Counted from the first letter of the stretch, positions 36,840 to 49,163 are shown. The stretch is 64,000 nucleotides of DNA from Rhizophagus irregularis (GCF_026210795.1 NC_089441.1:2356001-2420000); one strand, 5' to 3'. Notes: generated by a model not told the origin, from the letters alone. Made by a program: numbers and translations.

Positions 36840-37600
36840 AGACTCGGTGGCTTGTTATAAGTTTATTAGTAGCGAAAGAAATGAATGTTTTGACAAATGC
36901 TTTGGCGTATAGCAGGTTGATCATACAAATTGTTTTATAAACACGTATATTATTTTATAATGGGCAACCCTATGGAGAGCCAGTTCGTGGTCGTTGTCAG
37001 AAAACATAAAAGTGTCTATGGGTTTAAGAAAGCGACCCTGAAAGAAGCAAAGGATATATTTCAGAATATTGTCCATTGGTACTAAGTTATGGGCAGTGCA
37101 AGTTTCCCGAAACGATACGAGATTTGAGCAACTTTAAATGCTTTTATAATCTTTGATGCGGGATTTTTTAATTCTTTTCCATTTAACAGATGAATCAGCA
37201 CTTATCCACGTCGTTGTTCAAGGTATAAGGACTACTTTGTAAATCTGATGAAACTAATTCTATTAATATCGACAAAAATCTCAATTTAGGGAAACTCAAT
37301 TTAGGGAAAGAAAAGTGGTGTTTCGTATGTGACAAAACGTTCGAAAAAAATGATCATGTAAATAATGATCTTAGACACAATATTTTAGTAGACAATAAAA
37401 TATCGTAGAATCTTCTGGAGATATGATAGACGGTTATTATTATAACGATCAAGACTATTATGAATTTGAAAACGATGAAAATGAGAACGAAGCCGAAGAA
37501 ATTGAATCACCTTTTGATGATTACATGATTTTTACAATCAAGAAAAATATAATGAAAGCTTATAAAGTACTCTATGTATGAGAAGGCTAATTAATTCATT
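36840..37600 (+). repeat. Block X, copy 1 (segmental duplication)
   Basis: This aligns with 52470-53870 over most of its length, including GTTCGTGGTCGTTGTCAGAA, CCTGAAAGAAGCAAAGGATA and TATAACGATCAAGACTATTA. Indels are frequent, and copy 2 is longer because it has a MITE and extra segments that copy 1 has lost. Confidence 0.8.
36960..37585 (+). pseudogene. Broken gene with a C2H2-like zinc finger (block X, copy 1)
   Basis: Open pieces are in different frames: a start MGNPMESQFVVVVRKHKSVY continuing GFKKATLKEAKDIFQNIVH (36960-37085), a middle piece ESALIHVVVQGI, then KWCFVCDKTFEKNDHVNNDL and RHNILVDNK (about 37313-37400) and the acidic GYYYNDQDYYEFENDENENE. CFVCDKTF..H..H has C2H2 zinc-finger spacing (C-x2-C, then His residues). 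I do not recognise the family. The minus strand of 36960-37085 is also open, so the coding strand of the first piece is less certain than that of the finger. Confidence 0.45.
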
Positions 37601-37785
37601 TTATTCACTGCTAATAAAAAATTTCTTGGCACTTTTCCGAGACCGCTGGAGATTTCTTGGAAAAATGGATCGGCAGTTTATTTGTCAAAAAATGAGACTT
37701 AGGTACTAATAACACGTGAGGAGTTCGTGAACTGAGTTCAGAATCATTAACTATTATTCATAAATAGAAATACTAATTAAACTAA

Positions 37786-37955
37786 CCCTGTAATACGTAT
37801 TTTCTGGAAAACTCGGTGAATATGATACATTTATGAGAAAATAACTTAACTTGGATAATTTTCATGTTTGAGGCTATAAAGTCCGTGAATATGATACTAC
37901 ATTTACGAAAATAACATGGAATAAAAAAACACGGAATAACTAGTAAATTATTATA
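37786..37955. mobile_element. Truncated MITE with CCCTGTAA end, in block Y copy 1
   Basis: The left end is CCCTGTAATACGTATTTTC. The body matches the element at 53385-53582 (GAGGCTATAAAGTCCGTGAA, ATTTACGAAAATAACATGGA). Copy 2 of block Y keeps only the right half (about 44208-44285) and ends TTTTTTACTGT, while the 53.4-kb element ends TTTTTTACAGGG. It is absent from the fourth Y start at 54 kb, so the insertion predates the Y1/Y2 split but not the whole array. Confidence 0.6.
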
Positions 37956-38729
37956 TATGTATAAGCTAATTTTGAGTTGTGTATTGTAACGTGTAGTATG
38001 TCTCCGTAATTTATTACGGATTGTTATCTTAAAATAGATCGGTTTAACCAGTGATCATGGCAATTAAACAATAGGAATGTCTCATGTTAAAATGCTCCAT
38101 TTTTTTATTCATTGTTTACGCTAACTGAAATTAAGATATAAACTTTTATGAATATCTTCCATTCCCTTTCAGTTGGTAATGGTTTCATGTCTCTAGACAC
38201 AATAGATGAGGAATAATATGTCAAAATGTCAGCAAATTGGCTTGCCATATTGCATCCAATGATCTTAGAAAGATGAAACATAGCTGAGTGATAGACGAAG
38301 AGTAATAATACACCAAAAATGTCAAAATTTTCTGCAGCAGTGATACTAAAATTATGATAAATTTTAATAAATTTAAAAAATTTAAATATTATTTGTGTGC
38401 ATAATTATATGTTTAAGTTTATTGATCCTTAGTGCTTATGGTTTAATTGCTTCCAAAGTTTATTTGTACAAGTAATAGACGTTTTACTACTAACTTCTTT
38501 GATACCAAACGCATGTGCATACCAAATACAAGCTTTTAAAGAGAGAAGTAAACAATTAATTTTTCCATTTAAATTACTAATTAACTATTAATAGACTAAT
38601 TCAAATTTCTATAACATTCCTTTTACAGCATTTTTTTTACATATGTGAATAAAGCAAATGCAGATCAGTTTTTTGAAAGTAGTATAATAGAAATGCTTGA
38701 AATTGTATTACAATGAATAATCATTCTTC

Positions 38730-38880
38730 CCCCCCTTTTTTTTAATGTTTTGGTTTTTTTTAAACACGTTTGGTTTTTTTTTTTGAAATATGTTTTTTTT
38801 TCTTTTTTTTTATTGAAACATGTTTTTTTTTCTTTTTTTTGAAACATGTTTTTTTTTCTTTTTTTTTTGAAACATGTTTA
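38730..38880. repeat. T-rich minisatellite with palindromic AAACATGTTT cores
   Basis: About five units of 25-30 bp, each GAAACATG followed by long T runs broken by one C. The core AAACATGTTT (variant AAACACGTTT) is a perfect palindrome. Shorter versions occur at the same place in Y2 (45000-45130) and Y3 (50070-50130). Confidence 0.8.
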
Positions 38881-38929
38881 ATAAAAAGAAAAGTTATTAA
38901 TATTTAATAAATAATCAATATATAAATGA

Positions 38930-41028
38930 CGAGAAACATATATAAATGTTCTGTAATCCCCCAAGTAAAAAATTTAACATTTTTCAAGCCTCTTGGCAAA
39001 AATGTTCAATTTAAAGGTGTTGATCATTTTTATTGTTTAATATCCATTTTGTCTCATCTCATCGCGAGATATATCATCTCAAAATATATCAACCATTAAT
39101 ATGGATATTTTCCCTTAACTGATAATCATGTAATGATAGTTTATGTTAAATCAACAATGATGTTAAGGGAAAATATAACATAATAATTAATTACAGCAAT
39201 GAGTCTTTAAAGTAAGTTTAAATGATAGTATTTTTTTAGTGAAATATATTTAGGAAATACTAATGGATTTGTTGAATATAACATATCAGATGAAGAAGAA
39301 GGAATAGCAGCAACATGGTGTCGGTGTAAGTATTTTTACAAATAACAATTAGTTTTTTTTTCAAAAATCTACACTAATAAACGTATTATCATATACCTTA
39401 ATACCAGTTGCAACATATAGTTTCGAGAATTTTATTTATAGGGATTTCTTGTGATTTACACAAATAAACTTCTAGTGATTTATCTTTTGGATGATAATAG
39501 AAATGATATGCAATAATTACGGGATCTTTCAGGCCAGAGTTTTTTCATTATAATACGTTTTGGATGAATATAGTACTATTTTTTGGAGTAAAGGAACAGA
39601 ATAAAAATAAATTAGAATTTTTATCTTTACCAAGATTAATATTCAGAGTAAGTTTTTAATTTCTTTCCTATCTTTACGTATATATATTCATTTAATATTT
39701 TTTTTTTATCTGTAGATACTGAATATAATTGACCCATAGTAACTGAACTGCCATTCAACAATTTTTCTGAAAATTCCATAAAAAAATTTGGAACACTCAC
39801 ACACACGAAAAAGGACGTTAGGAATGATCCGTTAATATTTCACAAACTTTCAAAGCTCAACCTCGGCCTTCTAATTTGCCAAAGTCTTCATACTTGCCTT
39901 TCTCTTCTTACCTCTGACCCAAAATGCGCTGTCACGTGATGCCAATGATAATTGGATTAGGAACTCAATTGTACAGGGTTTGAATTGGTTCAATCACTAT
40001 TCAGTCATCTAACGGTGCTATTAGAACAACAAAGCCAGCTGCTAGCTATCAATAAAGTTATTGATCTTTCAATCAAAAAAATAACGATCAAATATACCAT
40101 CCTAGTGAAATTATCTACTGCGAATGTTTCAGTATTTCAACTAAATTGTGATAAATATAAACCGGATCTATTACAACAAACGTTTTTGGGAGATTATAAA
40201 TTATGTACCATTTGATAACTATACAGTGCAAATATTTGAAAGCACAACCAACCCAATTCCTCCTATTATGTGTTAGTTGAAAATAATTTTGTCATATCTC
40301 ATGAGAGTGATGAACCTTTAATGGGAATTAAAGAGAATATTTGGATGCTTTCAACAAGTAATATACATTTTTTTTTTAAATTTTTAATGATTGAATTGAA
40401 AAATTTATATTCTGTTACTATATTTAGAACCATTTAAAATGGCACAACATTCTAATTCAGTTATGGGCTTACTTCGATTAAACAAGGAAGGAAGTTTGAA
40501 ATTTTCCAAACAACAAATCATTTCAGTATTTTTCAAGAATATGATTCAAGAATTTTCTAAAGTAATTCCAGTAACTGAACCGAGGTTATCAACAAGTGGT
40601 AAATGGCAATATGCCCCTACTTCTCCGAAAAAGTATTATTATCATTTAACATAATTGAAGCTAAAGATTATACAATTGAATCAAACCCCCCAAATAATAT
40701 TTGATAATGACCAGTAAGTGTGTTCATTAAATATTTTTGACATTTGTTATTTGTAAATGATTAATATTTAATTAAATTTTAATTCTATTACTTTACAGAA
40801 GATTATTTTGAAGAAATTTATCCGTTGATTACTATAGTATTTATAGTAGGTTTAGTAATATTAATAATATTCAAATTGATAAGAAAAAGATATGATAAAA
40901 AAATTAAGAATTTCCGGTTAAAAGAAAAAGTTTTTTTTAAGAAAAAATCGAATCGTTTATTAAACGTTTCTTTAATTATTAAGAAATTTATAGAAGGAAG
41001 AATTAGGAAGAGAAAGGATGAGGGATAA
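38930..41028 (+). pseudogene. Broken signal-peptide/one-TM membrane protein (family M, copy 1)
   Basis: This is a decayed multi-exon member of a family best seen at 50.2 kb. Preserved pieces are a start ATGACGAGAAAC (38926), INMDIFPL-type and NGVKGKYNIIINYSNES-type segments near 39090-39210, IKYTILVKLSTANVSVFQLN near 40086, KPDLLQQTFLGDYKLCTI, EPFKMAQHSNSVMGLLRLNK near 40430, and a C-terminal TM plus basic tail ITIVFIVGLVILIIFKLIRK (40825-41028). Relative to copy 3 the first exon has lost about 190 bp in its middle and carries an extra piece of about 85 bp after MTRN. Stops and frame changes separate the exons. The likely ancestral form is type I: signal peptide, ectodomain of repeated beta-rich segments, TM, Lys/Arg-rich tail. 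The family is not recognised. Confidence 0.55.
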
Positions 41029-42099
41029 GGAAGGGCATAGGACGAGGGAAAGGGAAAGTATGAAGGAAAGGGAAAAGTTTCGAAATTTTTAAAAGGGAGA
41101 AAAGTTTCGATAGTTTAAAATTTTATTTAATATTAATCACGTGATATACGTAATGACTAATTTAATATGATAAATAGCGAAAGGTTTCAAAATATGCTTC
41201 CTTTTGTAAGGGCCTAGCTCCCAAGTTTGTATGACTCCCGTCATTGTCTTAATTTTTAAAATAAATAAAATAAATATATGCAATAAGCCATAAAATTCCA
41301 TATGACCAAATTTATATACATTTCAAATACTATGTAAGCATTGCAAAATATATAAATTAAGAAATACATACAAACGTAACATATCCATAATATATATTTT
41401 CAAAATATGTTATTTATTATATTACAAAAATATTTGCTAAATCATTAGTAATTTGGAATATATTAGGAATATCATAAAGCTATTCTGTCTATACGTTATT
41501 GATATTACAAAAATATTACATAAATTAAATGTTAAATATATTATGAAAATCAAAGATTCAGCAAAGAAATAGACCGGCTATTATTTGTAAAATCGCAGAT
41601 AATTGACCATAATCTATAATCATCGATATTTACCAGTGTCAAAAAAAATATCTCTGCATACTCTTATGTAAGTTGTTAATTGACATTTATGACGAAAAAT
41701 TGTTAACTTATCATTGTTTTAATTATACTGTAGATATTGTAGACGTATTATATAAGTTTCATTTTTATAAGTAATTGTATTATTAGGGATGCGTAAAAAA
41801 AAAAAATATGTATACTCTGATAAATTTTATAAATTTTAGTAAAATTTCATATAATGCATCGCATATAATGCGTAAAATTGTAAATTTTTATAATGAATTT
41901 AATTTTATGCGCCCTTGCAATTTATGCAGTGTGTAGGAAAAAACTCCCAAATAAATTATCGTTAAATGCTTTATATCAAATAAAATTTCACTAAAAATTA
42001 AATTTATCCGAGGATTAACTGTAACATTTCTAATTCATGCGTTTTAAAATTCTAAATTGTCACATGAATTAATCAAATATTAAATTTACCTTAACTAAA

Positions 42100-42970
42100 T
42101 TAATCTAAACTAGGGAACGCAACAAGCATATCTAGCGAAGAGGATGTAAAAGCCGGGTTATAAACTTTCCTATATCTGATATCCTGAGGAAAGTTTGCGG
42201 TAGGCTTACTAGCCTCCAAGATAATATACCGAGATGATGGGAAAAGTTTGTGCAATCAACATTTCTTCGATCTCGGTAACTCATCAGGTACATTCACCTG
42301 AATCCATATTGTTTTTAGCAGAGAATTTTTTCACATCATTGTTTATCGCTATAACACCGATAACATTTTTTCATATTCACATCAGTACGAAATTTTCGCA
42401 AAATATTAGAATATTATCAGGAAAGGACCCGGATAATTATAATTGAGGTCATATCTAACTATGTTTTAAATTTTATACATTATTTATAAAATTAGAGATA
42501 AAGGCAAAATTCGGATCACTATGATCGGTATACATAGAAATATTCAAAAAAAAAACTATATCTGATATTATTAAATATTACTTTTTAAATTACAAAGTTA
42601 TAAATAGTAGGAAGACAACTATTTTATTATTTACATCTTTTAAATAAATTCAAGATCATGGCAATAGTAATAAATTTCTAAAAATTCTTAACATAGGGAA
42701 TATGATCTTGATTATGATTGTCCGGGTCCTATCAGGAAGCGGTTCATCCTGACGATTCAGACAAATACATCTGCAGTTTCTAAAACGCGACGGTATCTTT
42801 CTTTTTGTTTTTGTTTACAATTTCTAGCCAAACGGAATTCATGCTGCTCAGGTGTTCCTAAGGAATTATTTCTTTTTTCACTTTCACCGTCATTAACAAG
42901 ACGCATAGACGTTTTTATCATCTCTTTTTTACTTTTCCTAATTGCCTTTTACTTTGCATTACAGGCAAAT
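42100..42970 (-). mobile_element. Degraded Helitron-type fragment (Arg-rich N-terminus plus DUF6570-like region), copy 1
   Basis: On the minus strand, about 42960-42770 encodes SKKEMIKTSMRLVNDGESEK, then GTPEQHEFRLARNCKQKQKE and RYRRVLETADVF, like the EQR..RLARxREQYRRR repeats that open fungal Helitron proteins. About 42420-42120 encodes KKFSAKNNMDSGECT and TEIEEMLIAQTFPIISVYYL, matching the LTEIEEMLIARVFPVMSVYRL motif that precedes the Helitron helicase-like domain. Several stops and frame changes interrupt it, and no Rep or helicase core and no defined Helitron ends (5' TC, 3' hairpin-CTRR) are visible. It is a plain DNA-transposon relic, duplicated later as part of block Z. Confidence 0.65.
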
Positions 42971-43436
42971 AAACGAAATTCAATAAGAAAAACCACAATA
43001 AAAAAACACGACTTGATTTTTTTTTATCAAACGAAGCAAGCATGAACTTACACATTTAAATTTACATCACATGAAAACGTAAACGTAAATACAAAATCTA
43101 ATTAGTCGCGGGACAGAACGACATTATGCACGGTCCTACGCTACGCTTTGGACTAAAATAGTATTAGTTATCACTAAAGTATTCATCAGAAAATAATTAT
43201 AATTATCAATAAAATAAACTCTCTTAATTAATATCAAAAGAATTAGAAAAATTTTTGTAAATCGCTAAAGACATCATGGAATTTTGACCGAATATTATCA
43301 TGCAATCGATTTTAATAAAATTTGTTATTTAAACTTTTTAACATATTAACATATTAATTTATTTACGTTGTTTATCCTATAATTAATATTTTGTAAAAAA
43401 GATAAGCTAAAGACTGTTTTTAAATAAAATATAATC

Positions 43437-43682
43437 CTGCCCTATAAAAAATGTTTGTCTGATAAATATTCGGAATGGTGTCGATTTTCCGAACACTCGC
43501 ACGTTATTATACAATATTTGTTACAATTTAATACAAGATGCAGAGATTGAGAATTTTCGACCACATAAAAAACGTACAATATCATGATAATTGTCCAATA
43601 AATGTCAAGTAAATGTTCGGAACGGGGTCAATTTTCCGAACAAAAAACCGACAGTGTTTGGACAACTTTTTTTATAGGGCTG
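43437..43682. mobile_element. 240-bp MITE with CCCTATAAAAAA ends and 3-bp target duplication
   Basis: The element runs from 43440 to 43679. The left end is CCCTATAAAAAATGTTTGTC. The right end, read inverted, is CCCTATAAAAAAAGTTGTCC. CTG is duplicated on both sides (43437-43439 and 43680-43682). Block Z copy 2 has the unfilled site, ATAATCCTGGTGTAAC, with a single CTG at 48901-48903. Internally, two subterminal copies of GGAAYGGKGTCRATTTTCCG face the same way. It codes for nothing. A 3-bp duplication fits CACTA-like or PIF/Harbinger-like transposases, but the end sequence is typical of neither. Confidence 0.85.
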
Positions 43683-44040
43683 GTGTAACTGAACTAAAAA
43701 ACTGCAGTCATTCCTGTTAGTGCTTCAAATCCGGATGGGTTTTAACGGGTCAATCCAGGTTTGCATCGGTTTATTTAAGTTGGAGCTATAAGTTTCATTG
43801 ACCAAAATTAATAAAAATTGTAGAAGAAAAATTTTTTAAATCTGACAAAAATTATAGTTTGAGAAAATGTTGTGATGCTAATCAATGGATCGAAACACTA
43901 ATTCTTGTACTAGGACAGAGGCATTTATTCGATATGCGATCTTTTTTAAACCAAATCAATTACTATTTAACTATTTTTGGTTCTGTCAGTCTGTCACCAA
44001 AGTACTTTATGCGTTTCAAATAGCAATTCATAGGATTGTC

Positions 44041-46830
44041 TATGTATGAGAAGACTAATTAATTCATTTTATCACTGTTTATAAAAAATTTCTTGACACT
44101 TTTCCGAGACCGCTGGTCTGGGAAATTTCTTGAAAAATGGATCGGCAGTTTTACGGATTTTTGATTTGTCAAAGAATGTGACTTAGATCCTGAAGGTACT
44201 AATAACATTTGAGGCTATAAGCTCCGTAAATATGATACATCTATGAAATAACATGGAATAAAAAACACGGAATAAATTTTTTACTGTATATCTAGTAAAT
44301 TATTATATATTTAGATTACCCTGTATAAGCTAATTTTGAGTTGTGTATTGATTGTAAGTCTCCGTAAGATTGTTATCTTAAAATAGATCGGTTTAACAGG
44401 TGATCATGACAATTAAACAATAGGAATGTCTCATGTTGAAAATTTTAAAATTTAATATCATAATGCTCCATTTTTTATTCATTGTTTTATGCTAAATTAA
44501 GAAATATACTTTTATGAATATCTGCTTCGTCAGAGTTATCTCTAGATACAATAGATGAAGAATAATATGTCAAAATGTCAGCAAATTGGTTTGTTTATTG
44601 CGACATTTTGCATCCAATGATCATAGAGAGATGAAATATAGATGAGCGATAGAAGAATAATAAATAATACACCAAAAATGTCAAAATTTTCTGTTAACAG
44701 TGATACTAAAATTAAATATTATTGTGTGCATAATTTACTATATGTTTAAGTTTATTGACCTCAGTGCTTATAGTTTAATTGCTTCCCAAAGTTTATTTGT
44801 ACGTTATACTACTAACTCCTTTGATACCAATGATTTCAAAGAGTGTCAAACATAAACAATTAATTTTTCCATTTAAATTACTAATTAACTATTAATAAAC
44901 TAGTTCAAATTTCTATAACATACTTTTTACAGCATCTCTTTTACATATGTGAATAAAGCAATGCAGATCAGTTTTGAAAGTAGTCAATAATCATTCCCCC
45001 TTTTTTTTGGGGGATTATTTTCCCTTTTTTTTTTAAAACACGTTTCTTTTTTTTTTTTGAAATACGTTTGGTTTTTTCTTTTCTTTTTTTGAAACACGTT
45101 TGGGGGTTTTTCCTTTTTTTTTTGAAACATGTATAAAAAGAAAAGTTATTAATAGTTAATAAATAATCAAAATATAAATTACGGGAAACATATATAAATG
45201 TTCTGTAATCCTCCAGTAAAAAATTTCACATTTTTCACGCCTCTTGGTAAAAATGTTCAATTTAAAGGTGTTGTCACCTTTATTGTTTAATATCCATCTA
45301 TTGCTTTTTCATTCTATTTCAAAACATATCATCGTAAGATGATATTTCATCTAAAATATATCAAACAGTTTGCCCCTTTAATATGGATATTTTACCTTTA
45401 ATTTTTAATCATGTAATGATAGTTTATACTAAATCAATCAATGGTGTTAAGAAAAATATGGCATAATAATTAATTACAAAACCACCGAAAAAATTACAAT
45501 TAAATTATGTATTGCGACTTTATAATACTGAAGGATATATGTCATTAAATAATACAATGTAGATGATATGCGATCATGGGATCTTTTGGGCCAGAATTCT
45601 TCCATTATAATACATTTCAGATGAATAGTACTATTTTGAAGCAAAGGAACAGAACAAAAATAAATTAGGATTTTTATTAAATCTTTATCTTATCAAAATT
45701 AAATAATCAGAGTAAGCTTTTAATTTCTTTTCTTTCTTTACATATATATATATATATTTTAATATTTTTTTTTTATCTGTAGATACTGAACCAACAAAGC
45801 CAGCTGCTGGCTATCAATGAAGTTATTGATCTTTTAATCAAAAAAATAATGATCAAATATACCATGATTCCAGTGAAGTTATCTACTGTGAATGTTTCAA
45901 TATTTCAAATAAATGATTATCCGGATAAACCGGATCTATGATTTCAACAAACATTTTCGGGAGATTATAAACTATATACCGTTGGAAGTGATAACTACAC
46001 AGTACATATCCCAATTTTTGAAAGCACATTTAGCCAACCCAATTCCTCCTATTATGTGAGTTGAAAATAATTTATATTACATATTTTTTTTTAAATTTTT
46101 AATAATCAAATAGAAAAATTTATACTCTTTTACTATATTTAGAACCATTTAAAACGGCACAACATTCAGATTCAGTTACAGGATTACTTCGATTAAATGA
46201 GGAAGAAAGTTTGAAATTTTTCCAAACAACGAATCATTCAGTGTTTTTCATGAATATGGTTCAAGAATTTTCTAAAATAATTCCAGTAAATGAACAGAGG
46301 TTAGTTATCAACAAGTGGTGGATGGCAATATGACACTATTCTCCAAAAAAAATATTATTATCATTTACCTTGATCAAAAAAAAGGGTTTACTGCACTTTC
46401 ATTTATTGAATATACGTCTTTAATTGACGAGAGTGCACCTTTTACAATGACCCGTAAGTGTGTTCATTAAATATTTTTGATAACATTTGTAGTATTAATA
46501 ATATTCAAATTGATAAGAAAAAGAGTTGTTCAAAAAATTAAGAATTTACGGTTAAAAATTTTTTTTTTAAGAAAAAATCGAATCTTTATTAAACGTTTCT
46601 TTAATTATTAAGAAATTTATAGAGTGAAGAATTAGGAAAGAGGAAGGATGAGAGGAAAGGCATAGGACGAGGGAAAGGGAAAGTATGAAGGAAAGGGGGG
46701 AAAGTTTCAAAGGGAAAAGTTTCGATAGTTTAAAATTTTATTAAATGCAGAGTTTAATATTAATCACGTGGTATACGTAACGGTAATGACTAGACTAATA
46801 TTAATATAAATAGCGAAAGGTTTCAAAATA
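44041..46830 (+). repeat. Block Y, copy 2 (segmental duplication)
   Basis: Collinear with 37571-41110. It is preceded by a scrap of block X end (AAAGTACTTTATGCGTTTCA, also at about 53816), showing that X once stood before this copy too. Confidence 0.85.
45160..46660 (+). pseudogene. Broken membrane protein, family M, copy 2
   Basis: Recognisable pieces are the first exon with the same extra segment after the start and the same central loss as copy 1, IKYTMIPVKLSTVNVSIFQI near 45856, NDYPDKPDL, EPFKTAQHSDSVTGLLRLNE near 46142, and a TM/basic tail relic (LIIFKLIRKRVVQKIKNLRL) near 46500. It has many stops and frame changes. It is the most decayed of the three. Confidence 0.5.
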
Positions 46831-46859
46831 TGCTTCCTTTTGTAAGGAAGTTTGTATGA

Positions 46860-49150
46860 CTCCCATTATTGTCTTAATTTTTTAAATAAAATAAATAAAA
46901 ATAAAATTCAAAATACGCAATAAGTCATAAAAATTCCATGTGAGCAATAATTAAGAAGATAATTGACCATCATCGGTGTCAAAAAACATATCTCTGCATA
47001 CTCTTATGTAAGTTGTTAATTGACATTTATGACGAAAAATTGTTAACTTATCATTGTTTTAATTATACTGTAGATATTGTAGACGTATTATATAAGTTTC
47101 ATTTTTATAAGTAATTGTATTATTATTAGGGGTGCGTAAAAAAAAATATGTACACTAGATAAATTTTATAAATTTTAGTAAAATTTCATATTGCGTAAAA
47201 TTGTAAAATTTTTATAATAATTTAAATTTTATGTGCCCTTGCAATTTATGCAGGTGCGTAGAAAATAAAAACCTCAAATAAATTATCGTTAAATGCTTTA
47301 TATCAAATAAAATTTCACTAAAAATTAAATTTATCCGAGAACATTTCTAATTCATGCGGTTTAAAATTCTAAATTGTCACATGAATTAATCAAATATTAG
47401 ATTTACTAAATTAATCTAAACTAGGGAACGCAACAAGCATATCTAGCGATGAGGATGTGAAAGCCGGGTTATAAACTTTCCTATATCTGATATCTTAAGG
47501 AAAGTTTGCGGTAGGCTTACTAGCCTCCAAGATAATATACCGAGATGATGGGAAAAGTTTGTGCAATCAACATTTCTTCGATCTCGGTAACTCATCAGGT
47601 ACATTCACCTGAATCCATATTGTTTTTAGCAGAGAATTTTTCACATAATTGTTATCGCTATAACACCGATAACAATTTTCCATATTCACATCAGTACGAA
47701 GTTTTCGCAAAATATTATAATATTATCAGGAAAGGACCCCGGATAATTATAGTTGAGGTCATATCCAACTACTATGTTTTAAACTTTATACATTATTTAT
47801 CTTATCATTTTATTAATATTATAAAATAATATAGAAAAAAATGTTTCTTTTAAAGAAAATAATCTTTTGATACCAAAATTATGCAAATTTACTGATTAAA
47901 ATGGCAAAATTTGGATCACTATTGGTATACATAAAAATATTCAAAAAAAAACTATATCTGATATTAATAAATATTACCTTTTAAATTACAAAGTTATAAA
48001 TAGTAGGAAGACAACTATTTTATTAAGATTTTACATTTACATCTTTTAAAATAAATTCAAGATCATGGCAACAATAAATTTCTAAAAATTCTTAACATAG
48101 GGGATATGACCTTGATTATAATTGTCCGGGTCCTATCAGGAAGCGGTTTATCCTGACGATTCAGCAGACAAATACATCTGCAGTTTCTAAAACGCGGCGG
48201 TATCTTTTTTTTTTGTTTTTGTTTACAAGCAATTTCTAGCCAAACGGAATTCATGCTGCTCGGGTGTTTCTAAGGAATTTTTTCTTTTTTCACTTTCACC
48301 GTCATTAACAAGACGCATGTAGCATTTTTATCATCTCTTTTTTACTTTTCCTAATTGCCCCAGCAGTTTGGCTAAGCTCCTTTTTACTTCGCATTACAGG
48401 CAAATAAACAAAATTCAATAAGAAAAACCACAATAAAAAAACACGACTTGATTTTTTTTATCAAACGAAGCAAGCATGAACTTTACACATTTATAAAAAT
48501 TTCATTAGAACACGATTATTACTAATTTATTTCCATCACGTGACATATACATAAAAAGTCTAATTAGTCGCGGTTATGCTTAGAAGTAAACGGTCCTACG
48601 CTACGCTTTGGACAATTAAACTAAAATAGTACTTAGTTATCACTAAAATATTCATCAGAAAATAATTATAATTATCAATGAAATAATCTCTTAATTAATA
48701 TCAAAAGAATTTGTTTTGTAAATTGCTAAAGACATCATGGAATTTTGACCGAATATTATCATGTTACAATCGATTTTAATAAAATTGTTATTTAAACTTT
48801 TTAAGATATTAATTTACCCACAATTTATGTTATTGATTATACTATAATTAATATTTTGTAAAAGATAAGCTAAAGACTGTTTTTTAAATAAAATATAATC
48901 CTGGTGTAACTGAATTAAAAAACTGCAGTCATTCCTGTTAGTGCTTCAATCCGGATGGGTTTTAACGGGTCAATCCGCGGTTTACTACGGTTTGGCATCG
49001 GTTTATTTAAGTTGGAGCTATAAGTTTCATTGACCAAAATTAATAAAAATTGCAGAAGAATAATTTTTTAAATCTGACAAAAATTATAGTTTGAGAAAAT
49101 GTTGTGATGCTAATCAACGGATCGGATCGAAACACCAATTCTTGTTAGTA
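46860..49150 (-). repeat. Block Z, copy 2 (segmental duplication, Helitron-derived)
   Basis: Collinear with 41200-43990 and without the 240-bp MITE. The stretch 46980-47110 is nearly identical to 41640-41770 over about 130 bp, so divergence is uneven along the block. Confidence 0.85.
47430..48430 (-). mobile_element. Degraded Helitron-type fragment, copy 2
   Basis: This has the same content as the 42.1-43.0-kb fragment. Minus strand 48254-48063 keeps MNSVWLEIACKQKQKKKIPP in a shifted frame of the Arg-rich region. 47730-47430 encodes FSAKNNMDSGECT and TEIEEMLIAQTFPIISVYYL. Independent indels since duplication confirm that neither copy is under selection. Confidence 0.65.
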
Positions 49151-49163
49151 CTTACGTCAATAC

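Larger units (their letters stand above)
37571..41110 (+). repeat. Block Y, copy 1 (segmental duplication)
   Basis: This matches 44041-46830 and 49480-51700 in order. It starts at TGAGAAGGCTAATTAATTCA and TTTCTTGGCACTTTTCCGAG, passes through a T-rich minisatellite, and ends in a purine-rich tract (GGAAAGGGAAAGTATGAAGG). Copies 1 and 2 share losses that copy 3 does not have. Confidence 0.85.
41200..43990 (-). repeat. Block Z, copy 1 (segmental duplication, Helitron-derived)
   Basis: This matches 46860-49150 in order, including AACGCAACAAGCATATCTAG, GTCCGGGTCCTATCAGGAAG, CGGTCCTACGCTACGCTTTG and TCAATCCGGATGGGTTTTAAC-type sequence. Copy 1 is longer by a 240-bp MITE and several AT-rich segments. 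Confidence 0.85.

Noticed and set aside
38730-38880. Regularly spaced repeat resembling a CRISPR-like array
   Set aside because: Spacers are poly-T tracts rather than unique sequence, unit length drifts, and the genome is eukaryotic; it is a minisatellite.
42234-42446. Plus-strand frame MMGKVCAINISSISVTHQVH, repeated at 47545
   Set aside because: Antisense of the Helitron TEIEEMLIAQTFPI region; the minus-strand reading matches a known motif and the plus reading diverges between copies.
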